64,000 nt of DNA from NCBI GenBank assembly GCA_963751695.1, contig CAVVVP010000003.1, positions 496,001-560,000 of the forward strand. Reading direction: 5' to 3'. Positions within the stretch are counted from its first letter, which is position 1. Each line of letters starts with the position of its first letter. Below the pieces are notes generated by a model, which saw nothing but the letters and a program-made list of their open reading frames with translations, was not told the origin of the DNA and ran no database searches. The translations under genes and the position numbers were made by a program. This document shows, in pieces, positions 9,236-19,406 of this stretch. Source of the DNA: SZUA-22 sp963751695. GTDB taxonomy: Bacteria; Bacteroidota; Ignavibacteria; Ignavibacteriales; Melioribacteraceae.

Positions 9236-11600
9236 ATGTTAAAAAATTATCTTTTAGTTGCATTTAGAAACATAAAAAGACACAAAGTTTATTCAACTGT
9301 AAATATTGCCGGATTGGCAATAGGAATGTCAGCATTTATCTTAATTGCTCTTCTCTTAGATTATGAAAACAACTGGGATGCTCAGCATAATGACGGTAAC
9401 AGAATATATCGTGTTCAAGCTCTGGTTGAATATGATAATGGTACGCAAGAGTGGACTCAAACCACTTTCCCAATTGCCGAAGAACTCCGAACAAAATATC
9501 CTGAATTTGAAACAGGTTACAGTAGCCAGAGAAATTTGGGGAGAACTTATCTCACGTGATAGAGAAAAAGTTATTCATGAGCAAGATGGTTTTTACATTG
9601 AGCCTCAATTTTTTGATATATTCAGCCTCAATTTTTTGCAAGGCAATCCAGCGACAGCTCTGGCAAATGAAAATTCAGTTGTTATAACAAATGAATTTGC
9701 AGAACGGCATTTTCCCAATGAAGATCCGATGGGCAAAACAATTATTGGCGGTGTAAGCGGAAATCTGATTGTATCTGCAGTTGTTGAAAAATGGCCCGAA
9801 CAATCACATTTTCGACCCTCATATTTAATAGGTTTTTCGGGATTAAAAAGAAGATATCCAGACTGGAAATTTAGAGAAAACTGGGATAGCTGGAGCTGCA
9901 GAACTTATGCCAAGCTGAAACCCAACACAGATCAAGCAATAGTAAATAATAAGATTCGCAATTTACTTGATGATAGGTTAGAAGAAAACTATAAACGTTT
10001 ATATTTAAGACCCCTTAATAAATTACACCTTGCTGCAAGGGTGGAAGACGAGTATAACTCGCCACTTCCGTTTTATGGTGTAGTGGCTTGGTTTGTCTTA
10101 ATACTTGCATGCATTAACTATATAAACCTAACAACAGCCAAATCTACACAAAGAGAAAAAGAAATTGGAATTAGAAAAGTTGTTGGAAGCAGCAGATATA
10201 TACTTTTTAAACAATTTATTGGTGAATCATTAGTCATAACATTTCTTGCTCTGGTGCTCTCGTTTTTTATAACCGAATTGCTCCTTCCAACTTTCAATTC
10301 ATTTATGCAGAGAAATCTAACCATCGACTATTTTGGCGACATTGAATTTATGGCATTTATAATCGGAGTTATGTTTGTAGTTGGAATTCTATCTGGAATT
10401 TATCCAGCACTTTATCTTTCATCTTTTGATCCGGTAAAAGTTATTAAAGGCTTCACCTCGTTTAGCAAGAGTTCGGGCAGCAAAGGATTAACTAGAAAAA
10501 TATTAGTAGGATTTCAGTTTACGATTTCGTTATCCCTTATAACATTAACCTACTACGTATATAATCACGTAGATTATATGAAATCAAAGGATCTTGGATT
10601 TGAAGAAAAGAACCTATTAAGAATTGCTGTGCCTTCTAACGAAAACCCAAAAATGTTTGAAGACTTACGCACAAGACTATTAACAAACAGTAAGGTTGTT
10701 GATGCATGCATAAATAGGCATCCTCCTTTTTTTGGCAGTAGCGGATGGGATATTAATTGGGAAGGAGGAAAACCTGAAGAGAAAATGAATTGCCGGACAA
10801 ACAGAGTTGGACATAATTTTATTAGTGCTTACAATATGAAAATTGTGGAAGGTAGAAATTTTTCTAAAGATCACTCTGCTGATGAAAAAAGCGTATTAGT
10901 TAACGAAACTTTTGTACGTAAAGTTGGATGGACCAATCCAGTTGGAAAATCTATTATAGATAAGGAATATACAGTGATCGGAGTTGTTAATGATTTTCAT
11001 AACAACTCAGTTCATAATCTGATTCAACCATATTTTATGCGGCTACATAGCGGCAAACTAAGCGACCCACATAATATCGTTATAAGAATCAACGAATATA
11101 ACAAAGCTAAAACAGTGGATGAGATCAACGAAATCTTAAAAGAATACTTCCCATCTTCGTTGTTTCAAATAGTACATTACAGCAATGAACTTGATTACGG
11201 CACATATGCCATTTGGGAAGGTGTTCAGGCAACATTTGGATATTTTACATTTATAACAATATTTATTGCCATGATAGGAATCATTGGCCTACTTTCATTT
11301 TCAGTTGAACGCAAAATAAAAGAGATAGGAATTAGAAAAGTGTTAGGGGCATCTATTCAAGGATTGTATATACTAATCAATAAAGAATTCTTCGTGATTT
11401 ATATTGTTGCTTTAGTACTTGCCATTCCACTCGGAATTGCGGTGATTGAAATTACACCAGGTGCTTATAAATATGAAATGCAGATATTTGACTATGCAAT
11501 TCCAATTATTTCTATAGGTATTTTATCACTGGTAGCTACTGCTTTTATTTCCGTGCGGGCAGCGTTGGCTAATCCAGTTGATAGTTTAAGGAGTGAATAG
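9236..11600 (+). pseudogene. FtsX/MacB-type ABC permease, paralogue 5, interrupted by a one-base frameshift
   Basis: The first 100 or so codons (MLKNYLLVAFRN onward) run in one frame to a TGA at 9557-9559. The rest of the permease continues in the next frame to 11600. Removing one G from the GGGG run at 9538-9541 restores a continuous reading (RNLGELISRDREKV) and a protein of about 787 residues, the family length. Everything downstream is intact: FtsX core ACINYINLTTAK, KEIGIRKVVGS, a final FtsX domain with KEIGIRKVLGA, and the end NPVDSLRSE. A single-base insertion in a homopolymer could be a sequencing error, a phase-variable state or a recent inactivation; the intact remainder argues against old decay. 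Confidence 0.85.
11589..11593 (+). promoter_or_regulatory. Ribosome binding site inside the SLRSE codons of paralogue 5
   Basis: AGGAG in the Leu-Arg-Ser-Glu codons lies 6 bases before the GTG start at 11600, whose G is the last base of the upstream TAG. This is the third such overlap in the array and it decides the GTG start. Confidence 0.75.
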
Positions 11601-14014
11601 TGTTAAAGAATTATTTCAAAATAGCTCTTAGAAACATTGTTAAGAATAAAACCTATTCAATTATAAACATTCTTGGCCTTGCTGTTGGAACAGCTGCGAG
11701 CCTGTTGATACTTCACTATGTTTACTTCGAAAAGAGTTATGATAAATTTCAGCCTGATAGCGAAAGAGTTTATAGACTTAGGTATGAGAGAATAAGTGAA
11801 AATGGTGAGGCAGTACGATTTGCATCAAGCTGTCCCCCCGCAGCTCTACGAATTAGAGAGAATCTGGATGAAGTTGAAAACATTGCGAGGATCTTTAGAT
11901 ATAAAGCCAGCGTTTCTCATGATGAAAAGAAGTTCTTCGAGGAAAGAATATTCTTTACCGAGAAGAACTTCTTAGATATTCTGCAATTTAAATTTCTTGA
12001 GGGTAACCCAAACAATGGACTCAACGAGCCTGGAAATGGTTTTGTCTCAAGATCAATTGCATTAAAATACTACGGAAGCGAAAATGTTGTCGGAAAAACT
12101 TTCAGCATAGATAAAAAACATGAATTCCAGATTGTTGGGGTGTTTGTGGACGTTCCCCAAAACTCGCACCTAAAATTTGATTTTCTTTTACCGTGGGAAA
12201 ACTTATTAACTATTGTTGGAAGAGATTATGATGAGGCTTGGGGTCATTCTGGGTCATTTACTTATCTAAAAGTGAGACCAGGGGTAGTACAATCATCTCT
12301 ACAAGCTAAAATTGATAAGCTTGTTGATGATGAACTTGGGGAGGCATTAAAAGAGTATAAAATGGAGCTTCTCCTACCGTTACAGTCCCTTCAAGAAATC
12401 CACTTAAATTCACACTTTATGCAAGAATATGAAGCCAATGGAGATGAAAGTTCGATTAATCTTCTTGTTATAATTGCACTCTTTATAATTGTTATGGCCT
12501 GGGTTAATTATATAAACCTCTCTACAGCTAGATCGCTTACAAGAGCAAAAGAAGTTGGATTACGCAAAGTAGTAGGGGCTTCTAGAAGACAACTGATAAC
12601 CCAGTTTTTCATTGAAACATTTATTCTTAATATTTTAGCCATGCTTTTCACCATTGGAATGGTAGAGCTATTTAATTCGCTATTTTCCTTGATGACGAAT
12701 ATTCCGACAGAGTTTGTAATTTGGGATCAACAATGGGTTTGGATAGCAATTCCAACCTTTCTAATTGTTGGAATATTTTTAGCGGGACTATATCCGGTTT
12801 TGATAATTACTTCCTTCAAACCCATTAAAATTCTAAGAGGAAAATTTTCCAGTTCTACTCATGGGACTATAATAAGGAAAGGATTAGTTGGTTTTCAATT
12901 TGTATTAGCATTTGCTCTAATTACTGCTACAGTAACAATTTCAAAACAGATTTCATTTATGCGGAATCAGGATACAGGATTTGAAATGGATCAAGTGCTT
13001 GTAGTAAAAGGCCCAAGGGTACGTGATGAAAGACATGCAAGTATAAACGAATCTTATAAACAAGAAATTCTTCAAAATTCTAATGTGAATAAGATATGTG
13101 TAGCCACAGAAATGCCGGGTAGACAAATATATTGGGATGCTGGAGCGATTTTTAGAAAAGGTGAAGACCCAAGCGCTGGAAAGAATTATCAAATTGTTGG
13201 AATAGACTACGATTATGTCGAGCTTTTTGATCTTGAGGTGCTTCATGGAAGAAATTTTTCGAGAGATTTTACAAACGAAGAAAAATCCTTGATACTAAAT
13301 GAAACTGCCGTTGAGTGGATGGGTTTTGAGGATTCAAAAAATGCCGTAGGAGCCGAGGTAAGCTACTGGGGAGAAATATTTACTATTGTTGGAATTCTCA
13401 AGGATTTTCATCAACAGTCTCTTAAAGAAGATTTTGAACCGCATATTTATAGATTTCTGCCAACAGGAAGAGACGTTAGATCAGCATATGCAATAAAATT
13501 AAATATTAATGAAGCTAGAAGTACAGTTACGGAGATACAAAATAACTGGAATAAGTTCTTTCCTGGAAATCCATATGAATTCTTTTTCCTAGACGAATAT
13601 TTTAACCAGCAATATAATTCTGATGAACTTTTTGGAAAAGTCTTCGGGGTCTTTTCTGTATTAGCAATATTCATAACAGCGCTAGGTATATTTGGACTCT
13701 CCTCTTTCAGTGCCGAACAAAGAACTAAAGAGGTTGGGATTAGAAAAGTACTTGGGGCGAGCGTACTAGATGTAGTTTATTTACTAATAAAGGATTTTGC
13801 TCTTATTCTATTAATATCATTTTTAGTTTCTGTCCCTGTTCTAATCTATGCTCTCAACATTTGGTTGGCAGATTTTTCTGTTCGAATTCCGATAAACATA
13901 TCGATCTTCATTCTGCCCATAATTTTAGTCAGCACAATTACCCTGTTTACTGTAAATTATCAGACTCTCAAGGCAGCATATGTAAATCCAGTCAACTCAT
14001 TGAGAGACGAATAA
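11600..14014 (+). CDS. FtsX/MacB-type ABC transporter permease, paralogue 6
   Basis: An 804-residue permease starting at GTG (MLKNYFKIALRN), overlapping the stop codon of paralogue 5 by one base. Layout as in the siblings: N-terminal helix, periplasmic domain, first FtsX domain (WVNYINLSTARS, KEVGLRKVVGA), central helix, second periplasmic domain, and final FtsX domain (LGIFGLSSF, KEVGIRKVLGA). It ends NPVNSLRDE, with codons that do not form a Shine-Dalgarno sequence, and it is the last permease of the array. Substrate unknown; the partner ATPase is not in this window. Confidence 0.93.
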   Translation: MLKNYFKIALRNIVKNKTYSIINILGLAVGTAASLLILHYVYFEKSYDKFQPDSERVYRLRYERISENGEAVRFASSCPPAALRIRENLDEVENIARIFRYKASVSHDEKKFFEERIFFTEKNFLDILQFKFLEGNPNNGLNEPGNGFVSRSIALKYYGSENVVGKTFSIDKKHEFQIVGVFVDVPQNSHLKFDFLLPWENLLTIVGRDYDEAWGHSGSFTYLKVRPGVVQSSLQAKIDKLVDDELGEALKEYKMELLLPLQSLQEIHLNSHFMQEYEANGDESSINLLVIIALFIIVMAWVNYINLSTARSLTRAKEVGLRKVVGASRRQLITQFFIETFILNILAMLFTIGMVELFNSLFSLMTNIPTEFVIWDQQWVWIAIPTFLIVGIFLAGLYPVLIITSFKPIKILRGKFSSSTHGTIIRKGLVGFQFVLAFALITATVTISKQISFMRNQDTGFEMDQVLVVKGPRVRDERHASINESYKQEILQNSNVNKICVATEMPGRQIYWDAGAIFRKGEDPSAGKNYQIVGIDYDYVELFDLEVLHGRNFSRDFTNEEKSLILNETAVEWMGFEDSKNAVGAEVSYWGEIFTIVGILKDFHQQSLKEDFEPHIYRFLPTGRDVRSAYAIKLNINEARSTVTEIQNNWNKFFPGNPYEFFFLDEYFNQQYNSDELFGKVFGVFSVLAIFITALGIFGLSSFSAEQRTKEVGIRKVLGASVLDVVYLLIKDFALILLISFLVSVPVLIYALNIWLADFSVRIPINISIFILPIILVSTITLFTVNYQTLKAAYVNPVNSLRDE

Positions 14015-14053
14015 GAGATTTCAAAAATTTAATTGTTCAACCAGGAGGAATGT

Positions 14054-14335
14054 ATGAAAGATCTTACAATACCAATGCCGAATTTTTTAGAAGAGCAAAT
14101 AGCAGAAGTAGAAGTTAAGATAAATGGAAAGAAGCGCAAATACAATTTTAGAGTTGAATCTTTTCCTTGGGAAGAAAATATTGAACTGAAGTTGGACCAG
14201 GATGTAGTAAGCTCTAAAATTAAAAACCTTAGAAAAGAACTTGAAAACTACAGTAAAGAGTGGGAGCTGATCCAAATATTTACCCCAAGAGAAACAGCAA
14301 AAAATATTCAGGTATTATTCAGACAAAAAAGCTGA
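14054..14335 (+). CDS. Small conserved-looking protein of unknown function (93 aa)
   Basis: The ATG at 14054 has a perfect AGGAGG at 14043-14048. The product is soluble and charged: an N-terminal stretch MKDLTIPMPNFLEEQ, a predicted beta region (VEVKINGKKRKYNFRVESF), then a helical, possibly coiled segment (about residues 56-73) and a C-terminal strand. There is no signal peptide or membrane helix. It lies 39 bases behind the last permease and is probably on the same transcript. I do not recognise the family. Confidence 0.75.
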   Translation: MKDLTIPMPNFLEEQIAEVEVKINGKKRKYNFRVESFPWEENIELKLDQDVVSSKIKNLRKELENYSKEWELIQIFTPRETAKNIQVLFRQKS

Positions 14336-14400
14336 TAAAAATTAGTTTTCAAAAACACTATCTTTATTGAATCTATTCTCAATTATATTAAATTAATCTC

Positions 14401-15234
14401 ATGAAAAAATTATTTCTAATTTGCTGCGCCATCCTTACAACGGGAACAATGTTTTGTCAAACCATTGATGTTATGACGTACAACATCAGATATGACAATC
14501 CAGGTGATGGAAAGAACAGTTGGTCTGAAAGAAAAGAGTTTCTACTAGGTCAGATGAAATATTTTACTGCTGATATAATTGGAACTCAGGAAGGATTAAG
14601 ACATCAGGTAGAATACATTGATAATGAACTAGAAAATTATTCCTATGTTGGAGTTGGGCGAGACGAAAACTCTTCTGGTGAATATTGCGCACTGTTCTAT
14701 AACAAAGACAAAGTTAAACTGATTAATTCTGAAACATTTTGGTTATCTGAAACTCCGGATATCCCTTCAAAAGGATGGGATGCAAGCCTAAATCGAATTT
14801 GTACTTATGGATTGTTTGAAACAAAGAATACTCAAAAGAAGTTTTGGATATTTAACACGCACTTTGACCACATGGGAATAAAAGCAAGAGAGCAATCAGC
14901 GGATCTAATACTAAAAAAAATTGATTCGTTGAACACAGAAAATTTACCGATAATATTGCTTGGAGATTTCAATTTAAAACCGGAGGAAAAGCCAATAAAA
15001 ATGATCTCCACACATCTTAACGATGCCAAGGCAGTTTCTATATCAGAGCCGTTTGGACCAGAAGGAACATTCAATGGATTCGATGTTTGTAAACCAACAA
15101 AAAATAGAATAGACTATATATTTACTAGCAAGAACAAGATTATGGTAAATAAATATGCCTCGATTGCAAATATTGACAGTGTTAGATATCCTTCTGACCA
15201 CCTTCCGGTTTTAATTAATATAACATTTAATTAA
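14401..15234 (+). CDS. Secreted endonuclease/exonuclease/phosphatase family protein
   Basis: 277 residues with an N-terminal signal peptide (about 1-20, ending MFCQ). The metal-dependent phosphoesterase motifs of this fold are all present: TYNIR with Asn28, GTQEG with Glu64, NTHFDH with His154, GDFN with Asp189/Asn191, RIDYI with Asp238, and SDH with Asp266/His267 near the C-terminus. The family includes DNases, sphingomyelinases and sugar-phosphate phosphatases, so the substrate is open. Export to the periplasm or beyond points to a scavenging phosphodiesterase. It stands alone between the permease array and the DUF5686 gene. Confidence 0.88.
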   Translation: MKKLFLICCAILTTGTMFCQTIDVMTYNIRYDNPGDGKNSWSERKEFLLGQMKYFTADIIGTQEGLRHQVEYIDNELENYSYVGVGRDENSSGEYCALFYNKDKVKLINSETFWLSETPDIPSKGWDASLNRICTYGLFETKNTQKKFWIFNTHFDHMGIKAREQSADLILKKIDSLNTENLPIILLGDFNLKPEEKPIKMISTHLNDAKAVSISEPFGPEGTFNGFDVCKPTKNRIDYIFTSKNKIMVNKYASIANIDSVRYPSDHLPVLINITFN

Positions 15235-15307
15235 GACAAATAGGCTTTCTATGAACATTCTGACTTCTGCTTCGTCTTTATGAAGTATAATTTTATCATC
15301 ATTGACT

Positions 15308-17692
15308 ATGCTCAGATATTTTTTCTTAATACTATTTTTCTCTACATCTGTTTCAGCACAGACAAGCAAATTAGAGGGCTACGTATTTGATAAATCAACG
15401 GGAGACCCACTTAGTTTTGCGAGTATTAGAATAGATGGAACTACCAGTGGAACTGCTGCAAACATTGATGGACTGTTTTATTTAAAGCTCAAAAAGGGAA
15501 ATTATAAATTAATATTCTCGTTTATTGGATACAAAACAGACACACTTTCAATTATAATTCCCACTAATTATAAAATTGAAATAGGACTTGTTCCACAATC
15601 ACTTTGGCTTGAGGAAGTAGTGGTAGACTCAGATGAAGACCCTGCATACAGGATCATTAGAGAAGCCATTAAACGCAAAAAGGGAAACAAAATGGGGCTT
15701 GTAAATTATTCATACAATGCTTATTCTAAAAGAATTATACTTTCTGCAGATGAATTGGCAGTAATCGAAGAAACCTTAGTTAAGGGTTATCATAAAACTG
15801 ACAGCTGGAGTAAAGAATTTATTTTGTCGACGCACAAAACGGAAAACCGAAAAAAAGAGATCCAAACTATGGATTTCTCAATAACAGAAGATTACTATCT
15901 TAATTTTTCTGCCGATACATTAAGATTACTGAACAACCTAGTTTATCTTCCCCTCTATTTTGATGCCTTTGATTATTATGATTATAAACTTCTTAAAATT
16001 ATGGAAAGCGATGATGGTGTAGATTACTATATTGAGGTAATTCCACTATCACAAATTCAGCCATTGCTTGAGGGAGAAATTGTTATAGAGAGCAAATCCT
16101 ACTCACTAAAAAACATAAATCTCCAAACAAATGATGGTGTGCGGTTTCCTTATGTAAATGATTTTAAAGTTAAATTCATACAGCAACAAGGAAAATACGC
16201 AGGCTACTGGCTACCGAATTATGTGGAACTTAAAGCAAGGCTTTCAATAAATGTAGGAGGGCTCATTAGCATTGAACCAATGTCGTTTAATCAATTCAGC
16301 AATATTACTGAATATGATATTAATGGAGAAATTCCCGATTCGATAGAAAGTGCTGTGAAGTCGAAGTACGGTTACTTTACTGCAGATACCACAGAAAATG
16401 AGCCAAAACCACTGGAACTTACAAGAGAAGAGATTGATTCAGTAAGAGAAATCCCACTAACAAAAATAGAAAGCGAAGCATATGTTACTCTAGATAGTAC
16501 TAAAACAATTGAAAAAATGATCAAAGTAGGGGGAGCGCTATCAGCTCTTGTTCCAGACCCTGATGATGAAGAAGATACAAAAGATAGTTTTATTGGAGGG
16601 CTGTTTGATGCAATTGGAACTTATGGGCATTTTAGAAATAACAGAGTTAAGGGACTTTTATTTGGAGTTAGATATAATGATAGATTCATTATTGATGATC
16701 TTAACCTAAAAACTTCGGCAGGATACACACCACTTACTGAAAATTTCGAGTGGGATATAGGGCTTAACTACCGGTTGGAAGAATTTGTAATAAGCGAAAT
16801 TGAGATTGGGGCATTTGAATATGCAAAAATGTGGCAGAAGTTTACTCCATATCCAGATATTGTTAACGGTATTAGCATTACAATTGGTTTCGAGGATCAG
16901 TTTAATTACTATCAAGCAAAGGGATTTAATTTTGGAATAGTAAGAGACTTTGGTGATTCATTCTTTTCAAAGCTTTCATTTATCACCGAAAAACAATCCT
17001 CCCTTGAAGAAACAAAATATCAAAGCATATTCAATTCCAACAGACCAGTAAGAGATAACCCAGAAATATTGGAGGGTTACGATAATAGATTATCACTCTT
17101 TTTTGAAATCGGTAAAAATCCAATGACAATTCAGCCAATTCCAGAAAGCGGGCTGATAGCACAATTTGATTTATCTGATCCTTCTTTTAGGAGTGATTTT
17201 TCATACAGATTCTTGCGCTTGATTGGAATGTTGAAAACAAAAACATTTTATAAAGAATTATTTGTTGCACCATATTTGCAAATACTTTTTGATGGAGGAA
17301 TTGTGAATGGGGACTTTGGACCTCAGCAAGTTCTAACCCCAACGTCAGTTTTAGCATTTTATTCTCCTCTTGGATCATTCAAGGGGTTGAAACCATACCA
17401 GTTTATTGGAACAGAGATGATTGCAATCCAACTAGAGCATAATTGGAGAACCGTACCTTTTCAATCAGTTGGTTTGGATTTTATAACTGATATGCATATT
17501 GACCTTATAACAGGTTTTAGCGGATTAAAAATGTGGAACAATTCAAATTACTTAACAGACTATAAAATGAATAAGCCCTACTGGGAAGCATATATTGGAA
17601 TTTCAAGAATATTTGCGTTTCTGCGCTTTGATATAACCTATAATTCGTTGGATAGATTTCATTTTACTGCAGCCATTGCGACAATATTGTAA
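15308..17692 (+). CDS. DUF5686 / carboxypeptidase-regulatory-like domain outer membrane protein
   Basis: A 794-residue exported protein. The ATG at 15308 is chosen over an in-frame TTG at 15302 because it begins a clean signal peptide (MLRYFFLILFFSTSVSAQ). Residues about 20-100 form a CarboxypepD_reg-like beta sandwich (LEGYVFDKSTGDPLSFASI, later FSFIGYKTDTL). The rest matches the large DUF5686 family of Bacteroidota, with a C-terminal half rich in alternating beta strands that suggests an outer-membrane barrel. Function of the family is not established; a role in surface assembly or uptake is inference. No partner gene is obvious next to it. Confidence 0.8.
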   Translation: MLRYFFLILFFSTSVSAQTSKLEGYVFDKSTGDPLSFASIRIDGTTSGTAANIDGLFYLKLKKGNYKLIFSFIGYKTDTLSIIIPTNYKIEIGLVPQSLWLEEVVVDSDEDPAYRIIREAIKRKKGNKMGLVNYSYNAYSKRIILSADELAVIEETLVKGYHKTDSWSKEFILSTHKTENRKKEIQTMDFSITEDYYLNFSADTLRLLNNLVYLPLYFDAFDYYDYKLLKIMESDDGVDYYIEVIPLSQIQPLLEGEIVIESKSYSLKNINLQTNDGVRFPYVNDFKVKFIQQQGKYAGYWLPNYVELKARLSINVGGLISIEPMSFNQFSNITEYDINGEIPDSIESAVKSKYGYFTADTTENEPKPLELTREEIDSVREIPLTKIESEAYVTLDSTKTIEKMIKVGGALSALVPDPDDEEDTKDSFIGGLFDAIGTYGHFRNNRVKGLLFGVRYNDRFIIDDLNLKTSAGYTPLTENFEWDIGLNYRLEEFVISEIEIGAFEYAKMWQKFTPYPDIVNGISITIGFEDQFNYYQAKGFNFGIVRDFGDSFFSKLSFITEKQSSLEETKYQSIFNSNRPVRDNPEILEGYDNRLSLFFEIGKNPMTIQPIPESGLIAQFDLSDPSFRSDFSYRFLRLIGMLKTKTFYKELFVAPYLQILFDGGIVNGDFGPQQVLTPTSVLAFYSPLGSFKGLKPYQFIGTEMIAIQLEHNWRTVPFQSVGLDFITDMHIDLITGFSGLKMWNNSNYLTDYKMNKPYWEAYIGISRIFAFLRFDITYNSLDRFHFTAAIATIL

Positions 17693-17718
17693 ATTTATCC
17701 CTTCAAACTAAGGCTCTT

Positions 17719-17744
17719 ATTTATAATTTAGTTAAATTATAAAT
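17719..17744 (+). repeat. Perfect AT-only inverted repeat, 12-bp arms with a 2-base centre
   Basis: Bases 17719-17730 are the exact reverse complement of 17733-17744 (ATTTATAATTTA, centre GT). It lies between the DUF5686 stop and the TolB-like gene. No T-run follows, so it is a poor terminator; it looks more like an operator or a cruciform-prone spacer. Confidence 0.6.
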
Positions 17745-17778
17745 GATGTAATTTCAGCTACTATTAAATGAGCTCATA

Positions 17779-19321
17779 ATGATTTTATTTTGTTCATTAA
17801 AATTAATCTCAAAAACTGCCAATTATCTCTTTATGTTTTTATTATTAGTCAGTTGTGGTAACCAATCATCTATGGGAATTTTTGAAACCAACCTAGATAT
17901 TGGAAAAGTTGGTATTGCTGGCTCAGCGACGTATGACACAGAAACTGATAGCTATACGATTAGCGGCAGTGGTGAGAATATGTGGTTTAATAAAGATGCA
18001 TTCCACTATGTCTGGAAAAAAGTCTCTGGAGATGTTTCGCTTTCTACAAGAATTGCATGGAATGGTAAAGGAATAAATCCCATAGAAAAGCTGGCGTAAT
18101 AATAAGACAAAATTTAAATGCAGACTCGTCTTACGCAGATGCAGTAATTCATGGTGATGGCTTAACATCTCTTCAGTACAGAGAGAAAGAAAATGGGTTA
18201 ACGCATGAGATTAAAGCAAACGTAAGTGGTCCAAATCAGTTAAAACTAGAGAAGGTTGGCAAATATGTTTATATGTCAACTGCAATGGAGCGAGAAGATC
18301 TAATACCTGCAGGCGGATGTTTTCGTTTTGAGCTTGAAGAACCATACTATATTGGAATTGGTGTCTGCTCTCATGACAGTACGATTCTGGAGACAGCTGT
18401 ATTCACAGATATTGAATTCAAGCAGTTAGAGCTTAAAAAGGATGGAGAAAAAATGTTGCAAAGCACTCTTGAAACAATTAATATTGAATCGACAGATAGA
18501 CGAGTAGTATACAATACTGATTCTCATATCGAGGCACCAAATTGGACTGATGATGGAACTACTTTAATCTATAACAGCAATGGACTTCTCTACAAGATTC
18601 CAATAAGTGGAGGCATTCCTAAGAAAATCGACACTGACTTTGCTATAAAATGTAATAACGATCATGGCCTTTCTCCAGACAACAAACAAATTGTGATTAG
18701 CGATCAATCAGCAGAAGACGGTAAATCAAGAATTTATACTTTGCCATTTGAAGGAGGAACTCCAAAATTGGTTGCCAAAAATGCCCCAAGCTATTGGCAC
18801 GGCTGGTCGCCAGACGGGAAAACGCTAGTATATTGTGCTGAGCGAAATGGACAATACGACATCTATTCTATTTCGGTTTATGGCGGCAAAGAAAAGCAAT
18901 TGACGAACACCCCAGGACTTGATGATGGCCCGGATTATTCTCAGATGGAAAATATATTTACTTTAATTCTGTTCGCACAGGGAATATGCACATTTGGAGT
19001 ATGAAAACGGATGGAAGTGAACAAACACAACTTACATATGATGATCATAACAATTGGTTTCCTCACCCCTCCCCTGACGGCAAATGGTTAGTTTTTGTTT
19101 CATATGAAAAAGACATAGAGGGACATCCCGCTAATAAAGATGTTATGCTTAGAATTATTCCTATAGAAGGTGGGGAAATAATAACACTTACAAAATTATT
19201 CGGTGGGCAAGGAACAATCAATGTTCCGTCGTGGTCACCAGACAGTAAAAATGTTGCATTTGTTAGCTATAGATTAAAAAGCAGATATAACATAAGACCA
19301 ATTTTGAAATTGCAACTATAA
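17779..19321 (+). pseudogene. TolB-like beta-propeller lipoprotein, two single-base deletions
   Basis: Three frames together make one protein. Segment 1 (to the TAA at 18097) has a hydrophobic N-terminus ending in a lipobox (LLLVSC) and a jelly-roll-like domain (GSATYDTETDSYTISGSG). Segment 2 continues it (KAGVIIRQNLNADSSYADA) and then gives PD40-type propeller repeats (WSPDGKTLVYCAERNGQYDI). Segment 3 continues with GNMHIWSMKTDGSE and WSPDSKNVAFVSYRL. Restoring one A in the A-run at 18086-18089 and one base (probably a G) near 18943-18947 gives continuous reading across both joins. The last dozen residues are not family-like, so a third lesion near 19,280 is possible. Either a recent pseudogene or sequencing errors. 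Confidence 0.82.
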
Positions 19322-19406
19322 TAGAGCTTTATATAGAAAAAGTTATTTTATATATTATACTTAATAATCAAAACCACATCAAATAATAAACAGACATGGA
19401 GGAATC

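Noticed and set aside
9530..9562. Programmed ribosomal frameshift in the permease
   Set aside because: No slippery heptamer with a stimulatory structure is evident, siblings lack it, and a plain G insertion explains it.
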